DNA of 5,613 bases from a bacterium (GTDB lineage: Bacteria; Chloroflexota; Dormibacteria; UBA8260; Bog-877). The translations under genes were made by a program, and so were the position numbers. The notes beneath the pieces were generated by a model. The model made no database searches and had not been told where the DNA came from. It saw only the letters and a program-made list of their open reading frames with translations. Where the stretch lies: contig JAKAWF010000250.1 in the NCBI GenBank assembly GCA_021817025.1, positions 1-5,613 on the forward strand, read 5' to 3'. Numbering within the stretch: position 1 is the first letter of the stretch; each line of letters begins with the position of its first letter. Below are positions 5,234 to 5,613 of the stretch, piece by piece.

Positions 5234-5467
5234 TTCGGTCTATAGCCCTCTGACCCGGGGTCGCTCCGTCAAGATGGATACCCCCAAGGCTCCTTATCGG
5301 CAGCTAAGGGCCTGGCGTGAACTTCTCCAAGTAGTCCCCGTGGTCGGTGAGGTGCCAGTGCCGCCAATCGGTGCCCTAGGCCTCGTCTTCGCAATCGGGC
5401 CCTCGCCAACTGGTTCACCGCGTTTTGACAACCTTGTGAAGTAGAGCGCCCGGCCTAAGCCTGGTCC
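5234..5467. other. Intergenic stretch without a recognisable gene
   Basis: Both strands were read in all frames. The longest plus-strand frame (5208-5444) has low-complexity, unfamiliar translation and overlaps the VOC remnant, so I do not call it. No terminator, promoter or RNA gene could be supported. It probably contains decayed flank of the IS256-type fragment that follows. Confidence 0.4.
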
Positions 5468-5613
5468 GCGGACACAGTGGGGATTTTCCCCAACTCCGAC
5501 TCCCTGCTCGCCCGGCCACCGCAGTTCTCCAAGAGCAGCACGACGAGTGGCAGGACGGCAAGCGCCACTTCTCCCAGGCCTCCCTGGCCCTCCTCTCAGG
5601 CGACGGTTGGCAA
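5468..5613 (+). pseudogene. IS256-family (mutator-type) transposase, C-terminal remnant, frameshifted
   Basis: Two adjacent plus-strand frames together give the conserved C-terminus of IS256-type transposases. The first reads ADTVGIFPNSDSLLARP from 5468 to about 5518. The second reads TAVLQEQHDEWQDGKRHFSQASLALL from 5518 and runs off the window. Relatives have a continuous VVGIFPNxxSLLRLxGAVLxEQHDEWxxGRRYFS, so a single-base loss near 5515 explains the shift. A stop (TAA, 5456-5458) closes the first frame upstream, and I found no catalytic DDE residues or upstream transposase sequence in the preceding 230 nt. Only the tail of the gene remains here, so it cannot be active. The call rests on motif recall without a search. 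Confidence 0.7.

Noticed and set aside
5208..5444. 78-codon plus-strand ORF after the VOC remnant
   Set aside because: No ribosome binding site, no recognisable domain, and it starts inside the preceding reading frame.

Overview
This is a GC-rich bacterial window with AGGAGG-type ribosome binding sites and several GTG starts. The gene set (DUF1326/DUF2182 pair, HxlR-SCP2 regulator, run of VOC proteins, ISNCY and IS256 transposases) suggests a soil-type actinobacterium or a relative such as Chloroflexota/Dormibacterota. The sequence alone does not settle the taxon. The layout is that of an accessory region, with two short functional units separated and flanked by decayed insertion sequences.

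Left unit (1-1345, minus strand): a two-gene operon read leftward. It encodes a soluble DUF1326 protein with a CxCxxxCxC cluster and a multi-pass DUF2182 membrane protein that runs off the left edge. It has its own promoter (TTGACA-17-TAAAAC), and a perfect 7-bp inverted repeat spans the -35 box.

Middle (about 1361-2600, plus strand): an ISNCY-family insertion sequence. The transposase keeps its helix-turn-helix and all three DDE residues, but its C-terminal end looks frameshifted. The left end carries two 19-bp tandem copies of a terminal-type motif. No matching right end is visible, so the element looks 3'-truncated.

Right unit (2612-5233): a minus-strand HxlR-type regulator fused to an SCP2-like domain is divergent from a plus-strand cluster. 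The cluster contains a tiny two-helix protein that looks like an internally deleted MFS (DHA2-type) drug exporter, overlapping a VOC (glyoxalase/bleomycin-resistance fold) gene. A second VOC gene follows, with a strong hairpin just after its stop. Beyond it lies an unrecognised ORF start that runs into a third VOC gene broken by two in-frame stops. The forward promoter is close to consensus (TTGACT-17-TAGAAT) and lies between the regulator and the cluster. The likely role, inferred only, is HxlR-controlled detoxification or antibiotic resistance that is being eroded.

Right edge (about 5468-5613): a frameshifted C-terminal fragment of an IS256-family transposase. I saw no tRNA, rRNA or CRISPR array.
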